Origin: Pyrus communis
Taxonomy: Eukaryota; Streptophyta; Magnoliopsida; Rosales; Rosaceae
Direction of reading: 5' to 3'
DNA: 64,000 nt
Assembly (NCBI RefSeq): GCF_963583255.1
Contig: NC_084807.1
Span: 4,134,872-4,198,871, forward strand
Shown here: positions 1 through 11,441 of the stretch, one piece after another
How positions within the stretch are numbered: position 1 is the stretch's first letter
Layout: the number at the start of each line of letters is the position of its first letter
Notes under the pieces: model-generated
Database searches by the model: none
What the model was told of the DNA's origin: nothing
The model's input: the letters and a program-made list of their open reading frames with translations, nothing else
Made by a program: the position numbers and the translations under genes

Positions 1-43
1 CAACTTTTAAAACCTTGATATAAATTTGATTGGATAAGATTAC

Positions 44-1721
44 CTTTGTTGTCTTTAGCAGAGATAGTCCTTCAATCCCAGAAGTCACCCTCAGTGCACC
101 AGATTTCTTTAAAATTACCTCTGTTGTACGCTTCTCGGATCCTAATTTGAAACCTTTAACAAATATGGCAATGAAAAAAAATTAAAAATTAAAAAAATGA
201 ACAGAATGGATGTCTCCAGATTGCAAATCAATATGCTTGGAAATACTTTCAGAATATATGTGAAAAACAAGGACTTCTACTCAACATTTGGATGCAAAAA
301 ACAGTGACCTAACAAGATTAAGCTTGAGGCAACAAGAACGGACATACCATCCATGATGTCATCTCTTGACCCTATCTCTACAAGCAACTAGACAACAAAT
401 TAATCCCGAAACTTACCACTGTTTAGGTTCCAAGTTAAGGTAATTCTCAGCTAAATAAACAATCTTCGTATACAGTAAAAACGACAAGGAACAACGTGGA
501 GCAAATAGTTAAAAATCGCTAAATGCAAATGATAATTCATATGTGAAATATGGTTAATTAATTTCCAAGTGTTCTGCTTATAAAGTGATGGAGGAGCATC
601 TAGAAAGATCTTCAAGATTGCTTGTGTCCACTGGGGAATTAGGCTAAGGTTTTAGTTAATCTGGGAAATTTAGTTCTTTAATATTTTCTATGCTTCCCTA
701 TGTGTTTAATGTATTCTAAATAGGAATGTGATTAATTAGGTAAGTCCTAGTTGGATGAGATTTCTTAGCAAACAAGATTAGGGTTTCTGGGCAGCTGTAA
801 TCTAGTATAAATAGGCTATTAAGAGAACCATGTATCCAGTGTTTTTTATCAAATGTATTCCAGTTTCAGATTTAAGAGTTTTGCTTGGGATTCTCCCTAG
901 AACTCAATTATCGTCCTTTCTACTTCGATTCTATTGCTTTTATCTCTCTATTTCCTTGCTATTTTACCCGCTCGACAGCAGCTTATTGTGATTGCCCTGC
1001 ATCATAAAGTCTTCACTAGATAGTCGATATCATATACAGTAGCTTTATAGCTTCGCTTACAATTGTATGCAGGACAGAAGATAGACTAACCATGTTCATG
1101 TGGTTGACCGTCTACATATGCACGCTCCCATGGCTTCTCCACAATCCTTACTATGGCAGTAGTGACCTACAAAAATAAGAACAACCGATTTTTTTCACCA
1201 ACTATCAAATATTACCAACAACAAATATTACCAGAAATAAAAAAAAATATGAGATGCCAATTTGAATGTAATCTTTAAATGAAAAGCAAGATAAAATTGT
1301 AAATATTGTCCAAAACAGTAGGCAGAGGAAGTTTGTGCCAAAATATTCCTTATCATTACCAATCTTCATCTATCTCTATCGAAGTCTCTCTCAGGGAGAC
1401 TACTATAACTAGCAGTAAATGTTGCAGGAAGGAAAGCTTCCTCCTTTTCGTAATTTGTTTTTATATTTCAAAAACGACAGCTTTCTTTCTAGATTATGCA
1501 AATACTAAAAGCATTAGACAAGGCCAGAAGGAGGTGCTGCAGTTGCAACCAGGCAGTATTCTAAGTGTGAAATTCTGTGCGTATGGAGAGAGGGCGGTTG
1601 TTTGTGTTCACTTGAGAGCATATCTAGCTCAAATTTTATTTTATTTTTGATCTTACAATAGCACACAGTCCAGACACAATTTGTTTCATTAAAGCTGAAT
1701 GACACCAAGTTTCACACGAAC

Positions 1722-1766
<45 letters not shown>

Positions 1767-3109
1767 ACAGAAAAAGTCCAAACTTAAGACAACCGATGAA
1801 ACAGAAGCTTAAAAAGATACCATGAGTCATGCCTTCAGGGATAAGGAAAAAAAAAACATTACGCTGTCCAGATGAAAGCTTGATTAGTTAACCAGGAAGC
1901 CAACCAAGAATAACAACAAACAGCCATCATTTCAGCAGTGACAGCGGTAAAGATATCAACCATTTTTTATTTTCATCTACAGCATGGGATTAACTGATGA
2001 AATTCAAAAACAAACACTTGAAGTACATAGTGTTTACCTGCTGGTAAAGAGATGTGAAGTGCTTAGCAAGTCGAACTGCAAATTCCTCCACTGAAAGTTC
2101 TTCTTTACATTCCTTTGCCTTAACATACACCTGCGTTGCAACTACGTTAAATTCCAAAGCGAATAGCAACCTAAATGATGGAAATATAGCAGATTTCCAG
2201 CACTGGGGAAGCTAACAAACATGTATATGTACATATTATTTTTCTCTTATGTCAGTATGACATTACATTAAAAGTATCATCCTGTTAATTGGAACTAGAG
2301 TCCATAAGCAGCCATGTTAACTGAGGAACCTTAAATTCCTCGCTCCCAGTTTCAACCGATATTTTTGCCATTTGGTGCTGAGAATCATGATCAGCTGCTA
2401 AATATGCCTTACGAGTTATCGCTCAGCAATAGTTCATTAGAGTTGATATGTTGCACAGCAGTTTCACCCATGGATTCTACCTGTCTCTAAGATTTAAAAT
2501 TAATAGAAGTAGTTTTCTCCACTGTCAATCATTTTGGTTCTTCTGTGCAAAACCTCCGTTAATTTGAGGATATTTTTGTCAAATCAACCCCTCCACTTGA
2601 ACTGTGATTCTTCAATTTAACAGAGATCTTTTACAGAAAGAGCAAAATAAGTGACGCGGACAGTCTCTAAGACCACTTCTATCGATTTTAAATTGGAAGG
2701 ACCAACATGAAAAGACACGCCAATATCAAGATGGCTAATAACTCTAAAACATATCTTTGAAAAACTAACAAAAGATTTATCAATCTAGGTAACAAGATAT
2801 CATTTCACTGATCATAATCTATTAATTAAGAGTGGATGGAAATCATAATCACTTGGATTGTTGATTTGATTCGACGAGAGAGAGAGAGAGAGGCTTATTA
2901 CTTACAGTGTTCTTCATGGTATCGGTAGCAACGATATCAGAGTTGTCGTCGCGGGTATAGGCAGAGACGCAATCGGAGAGGAGGCTGATGCCGACGTTCC
3001 ATTCGACGATGGTATGGCGTCCGTCGATGTTCCGCCAGACCCTCGCCACCCTGACCCTTTGCTTCCCATGCCTCTGCTCAAAGTTGAACCCCTCTATCCT
3101 GTTCGCCAT
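44..3109 (-). CDS. Uricase (urate oxidase), 5' part of gene, runs off left edge
   Basis: Urate oxidase converts urate to 5-hydroxyisourate in peroxisomes during purine breakdown. Four exons read on the minus strand: 2906-3109 (68 codons), 2038-2130 (31 codons), 1091-1166 and 44-153, all in phase with GT-AG borders. They give 161 residues of a family protein of about 300; the rest and the C-terminal peroxisome signal lie outside the window. Family-typical stretches seen are FEQRHGK near residue 9, [12 protein letters not shown] ending exon 1, [12 protein letters not shown] in exon 3 and [17 protein letters not shown] in exon 4. The start chosen is the ATG at 3109 (MANRIEGF). An in-frame ATG 39 bases upstream (MCLVSVAE) is less family-like. 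Introns 2 (1167-2037) and 3 (154-1090) are long. Identity is secure; exon ends rest on consensus and phase. Confidence 0.93.
540..1075. mobile_element. Possible solo-LTR-like insertion in uricase intron 3
   Basis: This stretch of intron differs from its surroundings. It has an AT-rich block, a clean TATAAATA at 806-813 and a following leader-like segment, resembling the promoter layout of a plant LTR. I could not define TG...CA ends or a target duplication, so it stays tentative. Confidence 0.2.
1725..1766. repeat. GA microsatellite in uricase intron 2
   Basis: An uninterrupted run of about 20 GA units. It produces a spurious poly(Leu-Ser) reading frame on the minus strand. Confidence 0.95.
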
Positions 3110-3369
3110 CGTCTCCCTCCGCGATTCGGCGACGGACACCAAACACAACCAGACAGACCGACAGCCTTCCTTTTAAACTACCCTCAGCCAATTATTCTCA
3201 ACTTTCCATTTGGATATGGGATTTAGAGTCAGACTAGCGTGACACCAACGTCGGAAGTTGTCAAACTAACAAAACCATGTACAGATCAAAACCATTGTCC
3301 TGCTCTTTCACTTGACGTGAGATATCATCTTTTCTGTGGGTATTTCAGCCAATCGGATTGGATTTTCAC

Positions 3370-4328
3370 AATTTTTTTTTAACATTTGACTTCAAATATT
3401 TTAGAGAAATGCTAGCCAAACTTGCCTCAGACGTGCTTCCACGTGTCTATTGGCACTCTAGTGGCGAGTCACTCACATGGCTAAGTGGGCTGTGGGCTGT
3501 AGCCCAGTGAGGTTTTTTGGTAAACCCGTAAACAAAAAGACCATTTATACGGAAAAGGATCCGGTCAGATCCTTTTTTTTTTTTTTTTTTTTTTTAAGAA
3601 TATGTGATTATAATCGTTCATCGTATATTGTGCGGTCATTTTTCGTTAAGTACTATTTATATTTAGTTTTAAATTTAAAATTTGAAATTATTTCTGATCG
3701 CACGATGTATGATGAACGGTCATGATCGCAAAATCTCTAGGATTCTCAGCACAAGGATCCTTTTCCCATTTATACTATGCAAGCTAGCGCTGCTTCTATA
3801 CTTTTTACTCAAGAAAAAAAAATGTTTTTAATCCACATTTAAATCTCTGTGTCTGCAATTTTCTTACTTTTCATTGAGATTTTCTAATGAATGTCACTTT
3901 CTATTTGTTTTTTATTTCTTTATTTACTTATTCTTGAGTTAGTTAGTAGGTTAATTATTTATATGGTCCTTGAGTTTATGGACTAGGGTTACGATTTTGA
4001 GAATAGCTTATACTTCATTGTTGTTATTTTATGTTGATTATTATATAATTTTATATAGCCAAAAAATTGAACATATGATTTTATGATACTAATTTCAACT
4101 AGCCCATCCAAGAAAAAAATCTTGGTTCCGCCCTTAACTGCAGCTTGGGCCCACTTCACAAAAATCTAACGTAAAATTAGGCTCCTGCTTTATGGTGAAT
4201 GTTTTATGCAACTAAGGCTGAAATTTTTTTAATTGAAATCATGTATAGAAATACTTGATTAATGTAACCAAACTCCATTATTGAGGGGACCTCTCCAAAT
4301 CTGAAGCCTAGCGTTAGGAGCATATTCA
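3370..4328. repeat. Long direct repeat, copy A
   Basis: Copy A of a duplicated segment; copy B is at 5316-5995. Shared landmarks in the same order include GCTAGCCAAACT, ACGTGTCTATTGGCAC, TCACTCACATGGCTAAGTGG, the tract near 3900-4060 and GAGGGGACCTCTCCAAATC. Copy A also holds about 290 bases that copy B lacks, including the MITE at 3551-3766. No coding capacity is recognisable. Confidence 0.85.
3551..3766. mobile_element. Mutator-type MITE (216 bp) with 9-bp target duplication
   Basis: The ends are inverted (GGAAAAGGATCC ... GGATCCTTTTCC) and flanked by the identical 9-mer CATTTATAC at 3542-3550 and 3767-3775. A subterminal inverted repeat (TCGTTCATCGTATATTGTGCGG against CGCACGATGTATGATGAACG) lies inside. 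A 9-bp duplication is the hallmark of Mutator-like elements. A diverged, end-damaged relative lies at about 18185-18362. There is no coding sequence. Confidence 0.85.
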
Positions 4329-4337
4329 TAAAAAAAA

Positions 4338-5306
4338 GGGTATATTATCAATTTCCCCCTTGAACTTGTGATCATTGGCCAATTTCCCCCCTGAACTTTA
4401 ATTTTGGCCAATTTCCCCTCTCAACTCTCATAATTAGTCAATTCCCCCCCTGAACTTTAATTTGGCCAATTTCCCCCCTCAACTCTCAAAATTAGTCAAT
4501 TTGCACCCTACTGTTATTTTTTTTTTTTTTTTAATTTTCCATCTATTCTTTTCTTAATTTTCAATCTTTCTAATAGCTTCCAACAAAGTACTAAAATTAA
4601 CATAAACTCACCTGCATAATATAGGGTAAAATGTACAAAAACATAATACAGTTAGTATGTGACATGGGTTGATTATAAGAAAAAGTTATGAATCGGGTTT
4701 AAAGCATGTAGAAGAAGAAATAATAACAAAAAGAAATAATAATCCTAAACTCATGGATCAAACCTATTTCAATAAAATGGGTTATTCTTAATAAGGAGTC
4801 GAAAATTATGAATAGACTAGCCATTTTTTTACTAAAGCTCGATTCTCCGCAATTTACTTGAACTTAGCTTTCACTTTTACAAAGAAAATTGTATTCGCAT
4901 ACAAAAATTTACACATCAATCCTTTTTGTTATCAATTTTGTATAGTCAAAAATCAAATAAAATTACTCCATATTGATTTATTATGACTAATAATACTATC
5001 TATGATAAATTGTAAAATTCTAAATTTTAATCTATTTGTAATAGGATAAAGATATAGGAACATGATTAACATACATCTTATTTAGTTTCTTACACACACT
5101 TGTTTAATTATGATCAAATTAAAAATTTAACAGTAAGGTGCAAATTGACTAATTATAAGAGTTAAGGGGGGAAATTGGCTAAATTAAAGTTGAGGGGGGA
5201 AATTGACTAATCATGAGAGTTCAGGGGGGAAATTGGCCAAAATTAAAGTTGAGGGGGGAAATTGGCTAATGGTCACAAGTTCAGGGAGGAAATTGATAAT
5301 ATACCC
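4338..5306. mobile_element. Non-autonomous Mutator-like element, 969 bp, long terminal inverted repeats
   Basis: The outer ends are perfect inverted copies (GGGTATATTATCAATTTCC at 4338; GGAAATTGATAATATACCC ending at 5306). The inverted arms are about 170 bases each (4338-4510 and 5130-5306). Each arm is built of short repeated units of the type CAATTTCCCCCCTGAACTTT. The 9-bp flanks TAAAAAAAA at 4329-4337 and 5307-5315 are identical, though low in complexity. The AT-rich middle has no transposase frame. It sits exactly between the two copies of a flanking direct repeat. Confidence 0.85.
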
Positions 5307-5315
5307 TAAAAAAAA

Positions 5316-5995
5316 CATTTTTTTTTATAAAATTTAACTTTAAATATTTTAAAGAAATGCTAGCCAAACTCGTCTCAGACGTCCTTTCACGTGTCTATTG
5401 GCACCGGCGGAGTCACTCACATGGCTAAGTGGGCTGTAGCTACCGCTGCTTCTATGCTTTTCACTCAACAAAAGAAAAAAAAACTTGTTTTTAATCCACC
5501 ATTAAATCTTTGTATCTGCAATTTTCTTACTTTTCATTAAGATTTTCCAACGAATGTCATCTTTTATGTGTTTTTTTTATTTTTTTTATTTACTTATTCT
5601 TGATTTAGTTAGTAGGTTAATTATTTACATGGTTTTTGAGTTTATGAATTAGGGTTACGATTTTGAGAATAGTTTATTCTTCATTGTTGTTATTTTATGT
5701 TGATTATTATATAATTTTATATAGCAAAAAAATTGAACATATGATTCTACGGTACTAATTTCAAGTAGTCCATCCAAGATAAAAATCTTGGTTTCACCCT
5801 TAACTGCAGCTTGGGCCCACTTCACAAAAATCGAACGTAAAATTAGGCTCTTACTTTATGATGAATGTTTTATGCAACTAAGGTTGAAATTTTTTAAATT
5901 GAAATCACGTATAGAAGTACTTGACTGATGTAACCAAACTCCGTTGTTGAGGGGACCTCTCCAAATCTGAAGCCTAGCTTTAGGAGCATATTGAT
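5316..5995. repeat. Long direct repeat, copy B
   Basis: Second copy of the segment at 3370-4328, in the same orientation, beginning right after the target duplication of the Mutator-like element. It lacks the MITE and its immediate surroundings found in copy A. Both copies end with TTAGGAGCATATT before diverging. Confidence 0.85.
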
Positions 5996-6703
5996 AACAT
6001 GTCAAGAGTGTACTGAAAACATGTTATAAGTAAAAAATTTAAAGAGGCGGAAGGACATGGATGAAAAAGAGATATAATTGAACTTAAGATCTCTTACTTA
6101 CAAGCGAAAATAATACTATTATACCATAGTATTAAGTGACCCCAAATAATACAATTAAATACAAAATATTCTTCCAAATCCACATAATCTCTTCTAATTT
6201 ACATAATCACACAATCAAATATGCTAAAACAATTCTTACACAATAAAAACAATATTCCGGCAAAAAAAAAAAAAAAAAGGTAAGAGACCCGGAGGGAGAA
6301 AAAAAGGACAAATTCTAGATCCTTCCTTGCTCGCATATCCACACATATGTTTGCATGTAAATGTCCACACATATGTTTGCATGTAAATGTCAATACTAAC
6401 CCTTAGCTACCACCCTGTTCGCAATCAATCGCAGCCGTCCATTCCCTCACTTTAATATACCGATCCGGCAGAACCCACACTCCTCTTCCTCCCTCGCCGT
6501 CTCTCGTCCTTCTCTGCTCCCTCTGACGACATATCTCCAATTAATCGAATCTCAAAATCGGTATGCTCTCTGTATTTCTCTGCATCAATTTCAGAATCGA
6601 GTTCTGGGATTTGGTTTTTTTATTATTAATTTTTTTGAAATTTAATGGTGTTTTTTTAAAATTAATTTTTAATTATTTAACAGATTAAGGGGAATAAGTG
6701 AGA
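5996..6703. other. Intergenic and upstream region of the DnaJ gene
   Basis: It holds a block at about 6080-6165 resembling 36,970-37,060 (lists of the type ACTTAAGATCTCTTACTTACAAG, then CATAGTATTAAGTGAC), which is probably a dispersed repeat. A two-copy tandem repeat lies at 6343-6392. A TATA-like TTTAATATACC sits near 6450. The 5' leader appears to contain an intron, as a TTAACAG splice acceptor occurs just before 6684. No gene is seen. Confidence 0.5.
6343..6392. repeat. Two-copy tandem repeat of about 25 bp upstream of DnaJ
   Basis: CACACATATGTTTGCATGTA followed by AATGTC occurs twice in tandem. Confidence 0.85.
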
Positions 6704-8861
6704 ATGTTTGGGAGAGCTCCAAAGAAAAGCGATAACAGCAAGTACTATGAGATCCTTGGAGTTTCAAAGACCGCTTCGCAGGACGATCTGAAGAAGGCTT
6801 ACAGAAAAGCCGCCATCAAGAACCACCCTGATAAGGGCGGCGATCCCGAAAAGGTTTTACTTTCTCTTTCCTCTGATAATATTTTCTTGTTTCATTTTTG
6901 AATAATCAGCTTCTTGATTGTTCAAATCTATGATTCCCTTGATGAAGATCTGGCATATATTTTTCTTAATGTTTTAATTATTTTTATGCTTTGGAATGTT
7001 GGGGATTTCTGGGTTTTATAGGAATTGTTGTTTGCTGCAGTTGGAATTGTTAAATTATTGAAATTTATAATTCATCTGAATCGTTTTTAATGACTAAGAG
7101 GTGTCACATAAAGCAGTTTAGTTGTGAACATTGGTTTCTTCAATCCTATTATATGTTTGTCTTCAGACACTTGGGCACCGAGTTTAACTTCGAGCCGGGG
7201 ATTGCTTGTGCTAGAATTTCATTGTCAATAAACAAAGTTTAATGGTAATTCTTATTATGTTGATTTTCTAACTGTTTCCATTCCGGTTTGTAATTTAGTT
7301 TAAGGAGTTGGCTCAAGCATACGAGGTTCTGAGTGATCCGGAGAAACGTGAGATCTATGACCAATATGGCGAGGATGCCCTCAAGGAAGGAATGGGTGGC
7401 GGAGGTGGCGGCCATGACCCATTTGATATTTTCCAATCCTTCTTTGGTGGAAACCCATTCGGTGGTAAGGCATTTTCCCTGTTTGGAGCTCCTTGTGTTT
7501 GTACTTTGTGTAATTTGGAATTGAGTGTTTTGATGCTATGTTCTCAGGTGGTGGAAGCAGCAGAGGCCGAAGGCAGAGAAGGGGAGAGGATGTAATCCAT
7601 CCCCTTAAGGTTTCTTTGGAAGATCTCTACAATGGGACATCCAAAAAGCTTTCTCTCTCGCGCAACGTAATCTGCTCCAAGTGCAAGGGGTTAGTGTTTA
7701 ATAAGTTGAATGTTATCCAAAATTTACTTTTGTGCTCTATGGTTCTGATATGGGGTTGGTATTTGACATGATTCAGTAAAGGGTCAAAGTCAGGTGCTTC
7801 AATGACATGTCCTGGCTGCCAAGGTTCTGGAATGAAAGTGTCTATTAGACATCTTGGCCCCTCGATGATCCAGCAAATGCAACATCCTTGCAATGAGTGC
7901 AAGGGTACTGGCGAGACCATTAATGACAAGGATCGCTGCGCACAATGTAAGGGTGAGAAGGTTGTTCAGGAAAAGAAAGTCTTGGAAGTAATTGTAGAGA
8001 AGGGCATGCAAAATGGGCAGAGGATAACATTCCCTGGTGAAGCTGATGAAGCGGTAGGTGTACATGCTTTCATTTTGAACTTTGGAGGTTCGGTTGTTCA
8101 GTACCTCCGTATTGATCCATGCTATTTTCTCTTCGTTTTATTTCATTCTACAGCCGGACACCGTTACAGGTGATATTGTTTTTGTCCTACAACAAAAAGA
8201 GCACCCTAAGTTTAAGAGAAAGGGTGATGACCTTTTCTTTGAACATACATTGTCACTTATGGAATCACTTTGTGGCTTTCAATTCATATTAACGCATTTG
8301 GATGGAAGACAACTCCTCATTAAATCTCATCCTGGAGAAGTTGTAAAGCCTGGTAAGTTTCATCATTACTGTATTCATTCTGAATAGTTGCCATGTACTT
8401 GTGATTTGGTTAATTCTTGATGTTTTGAGTCATTGTCTTATTGGTTCTTGGTTTTTTTTTCCTATACTACCTTTATTGGGGTTGGTCAAATAAATGTGTA
8501 GTTCGTATTCACTTGAACCTATGATGATTATTTCGATTGGTGTTTTATACATGTATCATCGTAAGTGTTTGGGTATGTCACAAAGAGAGAACAAACAACC
8601 AAAAATACATGAACAGAAAACAAACATCACAACTAATGAATATGTGATGACAATATGTGCACAGCCATTCAAAGATGACCAATTTTTCTGGAAAAGAGAA
8701 AAATAACAAGGATTCAAGGTTATTATAGGAATAATGGGAGTGAGAAGGTAATATGTTCTAAATCTAATGGAGAATAAGAAAACGGAGTGGGTGGGAATAA
8801 CATATTTGCCTTTTAAATTTAGAACATATGACCTTATATCTCCCTTTATCCCTATAATAGC

Positions 8862-8927
<66 letters not shown>

Positions 8928-9642
8928 GTTAGTGACTCATGTGTTCTACTTACTGCGGTGCAATTATTGTGGACCAATTGATATTTGCAACTTGTCCCCA
9001 AAGTCGTAATTTAACTCTTTCATACTCGTGGACAAGATTAGAACAACAAACATGCTTGTGTAGTCAAGTTCTCATTCTCCATTTTGAGTTGGAAATTTTA
9101 CTTATAGTTCTCACTTGTTTACTTATTAATTTGATAAGGTGTTGGTAATTTGACAAGGTGTTGTTAATTTCTATAAGGTTATTCAGTACACAATTACGAA
9201 ATGCATCAGGAGTGAAAACTAGACCATTAGTTTTTTTTAGCTCTTAGTGTGAAATTTTTTGTTGCATCAGATTTTTTTGTAGTTACCCTGATTTTGTTTC
9301 TATCTTCACCGGTGTCTCTCAGATCAATTCAAGGCTATAAACGATGAGGGCATGCCAATGTACCAGAGGCCATTCATGAAAGGTAAGTTATATATTCATT
9401 TCACAGTGGAGTTCCCCGACTCACTGAACCCAGAACAGTGCAAGGCCCTGGAGACCGTCCTCCCCCCCAGGACTTCGGCACGACTTACCGACATGGAATT
9501 GGATGAATGTGAGGAGACCACGCTGCATGATGTAAACATAGAGGAGGAAATGCGTCGAAAGCAAGCACATGCGCAAGAGGCATATGACGAGGATGAGGAC
9601 ATGCATGGTGGTGCCCAGAGGGTTCAATGTGCTCAGCAATGA
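6704..9642 (+). CDS. Type I DnaJ / HSP40 co-chaperone, 417 aa, farnesylation motif
   Basis: Co-chaperone that stimulates the Hsp70 ATPase and binds unfolded clients in the cytosol or at membranes. Six exons in phase: 6704-6853, 7299-7464, 7548-7689, 7777-8053, 8154-8352 and 9323-9642. The protein has a J domain at residues ~12-75 with HPD at 41-43, a Gly/Phe linker ([22 protein letters not shown]) and a zinc-finger region with four CxxCxGxx units ([32 protein letters not shown]). The C-terminal client domain follows, then an acidic tail ending in CAQQ. CAQQ is a CaaX box, matching plant DNAJ homologs known to be farnesylated. The length is normal for the family. The ATG at 6704 is preceded by an in-frame GTG, not taken as the start. 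The last intron (970 bp) carries a MITE and a long CT repeat. Confidence 0.96.
8718..8863. mobile_element. Short MITE in the DnaJ last intron
   Basis: The arms of about 48 bases are inverted: GGTTATTATAGGAATAATGG near 8718 pairs with CCCTTTATCCCTATAATAGC near 8840, and ATATGTTCTAAAT pairs with ATTTAGAACATAT. Target duplication is not clear because a CT microsatellite abuts the right end. Confidence 0.65.
8864..8924. repeat. CT microsatellite (~30 units) in DnaJ intron
   Basis: An unbroken CT run of about 60 bases immediately beside the MITE end, inside the last intron. Confidence 0.97.
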
Positions 9643-10322
9643 TTAGATTAAAGCTTTATGAAGTTATTTGAGAAAAATAAAAGTTAATTGGCACCGTGGT
9701 CTGTTGGTCTAGGTTCCCAGTGGTTTATTTCTGGTTTGGTTTGTGAATCCGAAACTTCTTCGGAACAATAGCTGTTAAGGAGATGCTTATTCTACTTAAT
9801 GTGGATGATTACTTATATATAATATGATATTAGTTGTTGAATGCTAAGAATTTGTTCTGCTGCTTTCGGATGCTGGTTCGAGTACAACTGCTACCTTAAA
9901 ATGGCGAATTTGGAACTACAGACACGATTTTTTATTGGTGTGTACCTTTTTGTCCATATAGCTTGATAAAGTTCTTGTTCCACTATAAAACAAATTACTA
10001 ATACGAGGGATAACTCAACTTTTTATAAAGGAGTATGCTATTCACATATTCTATTTGACTTTTTACACATATTTTGATAATTTCTGTCTGTTGATTTTCT
10101 TTAATTCGTCTGATTGGACGGCCGAAAATTCAAAAAGTATGTGGGAAGTAAAATGGGGTGTGTGGATATCACACCCCTTAATAAATACCTAAGAGATTTT
10201 TGATTATCCGATATGAAATTCATACTCTTAATAGTTTGGTCCTTTGCTTATTTTGGTTCTTACATTTTGACTCCACTTCAATTTTTGTTGAGTGGTTGCG
10301 CTTGTTCTTTTCGTGTTGTACT
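9643..10322. other. 3' flank of DnaJ and intergenic DNA
   Basis: The 3' untranslated region comes first, with AATAAA-like signals near 9675. AT-rich intergenic sequence follows. No supported gene. Confidence 0.5.
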
Positions 10323-10331
10323 AATAAAATA

Positions 10332-10725
10332 GAGTAAATTGTAGCAATGATTCTTCAATTTTAATCAAATTAGAGCAATGATCTTTCAACTAAAAATTCA
10401 TTACCATTGGTCCATCAATTCATCAAAACGTGTAGTTATGATCATTTTCATCAACTTCGTCAGAATTTTGTCAAAATGAGTTATGTTGGAATAACCATTG
10501 CTACAATTGGGTTAAAGTTGAGTGACCATTTCTCAAATTGGGTTAAAGTTGAGGGACCATTTCTCCAATTAGATTAAAGTTGAGGGACATTAGTAATGAA
10601 TTTTTAGTTGATGGACCATAGTTGCACGTTTTGATGAGTTGAGAGACCAATAACAATAAATTTTTAGCTAAAGGACTATTACTCTAGTTGAGTTAAAGTT
10701 GAAGGATCATTGGTAAAATTTACTC
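10332..10725. mobile_element. Non-autonomous Mutator-like element, 394 bp
   Basis: Terminal inverted repeats (GAGTAAATTGTAGCAATGAT against ATCATTGGTAAAATTTACTC) are flanked by the identical 9-mer AATAAAATA at 10323-10331 and 10726-10734. The inside is made of repeated units of the type GTTGAGGGACCAT / CAATTTTAATCAAATTAG in both orientations, like the larger element at 4338. No coding capacity. Confidence 0.85.
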
Positions 10726-10754
10726 AATAAAATAAATTGTAGCTCTGATTAATT

Positions 10755-10885
10755 TTTTCTTTTAAAGTATTGAGGTTGAAGTGTTTTTTTTTTGTTAAAG
10801 ACATTTTTGCCTTTAAATTTTTTCTTTTAAAGTACTGAGGTTGAAGTGTTTTTTTTTTAGTTAAAGACATTTTTGTCTTTAAAGT
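10755..10885. repeat. Tandem duplication of about 66 bp
   Basis: CTTTTAAAGTATTGAGGTTG ... GTTAAAGACATTTTTGCC is followed at once by a near-identical second unit. It lies 30 bases right of the Mutator-like element. Confidence 0.85.
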
Positions 10886-11441
10886 GAATGTTATCAAGAG
10901 TTTATAGTACGTGAGAGAGGTCCATTTTTTACGTTAAAAAAAAGGTCTATAACAAAGAAAGTTAGAACTTTCAAAAGTTGATGACCTCAACTAAGGATTG
11001 TAGTCAAAATCAGGAAATGTTTTAGTATACACCGAGGTATTTTATACTTTGTATATTTAAACTTTAAACCGATATATCTTTGGACAAAGGTACAATGATC
11101 AAGATTTAACGATTAAAATTCTCAGTGTAAATACTTCAGGACATCATAGATCTTTCGCAGAATATATTCAATCTCCCAAATAGTACAAACAGTTCCACCA
11201 ATAAAAAGCAATGCTATATGTTATTGAAAGGATTGAGTGACTAAAAGACCCATGTATGTCATAACCAAATTCTTGTCTGCCCATGTTTGGATCGAAGTAC
11301 TCCAAACAGGATCTTCAATCCTCTAATCTAATATCAATAAAGCAATCAAATTATTCTGGTTAAGGTTTGGAAAGAAATTAAACACATAAACTCTGCTATC
11401 CTAAGAAAACAACTTAAATCTAGTCAAATTATTTTCCTAGA
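10886..11441. other. Intergenic region 3' of the nodulin-like gene
   Basis: AT-rich; it presumably includes the 3' untranslated region of the minus-strand gene ending at 11442. No further feature recognised. Confidence 0.4.

Noticed and set aside
1306..1650. 114-codon plus-strand frame
   Set aside because: Lies in the long second intron of uricase on the opposite strand, with no recognisable similarity and an atypical composition.
1636..1830. Minus-strand frame with poly(Leu-Ser)
   Set aside because: It is produced by the GA microsatellite and has no domain or codon signal; it lies in a uricase intron.
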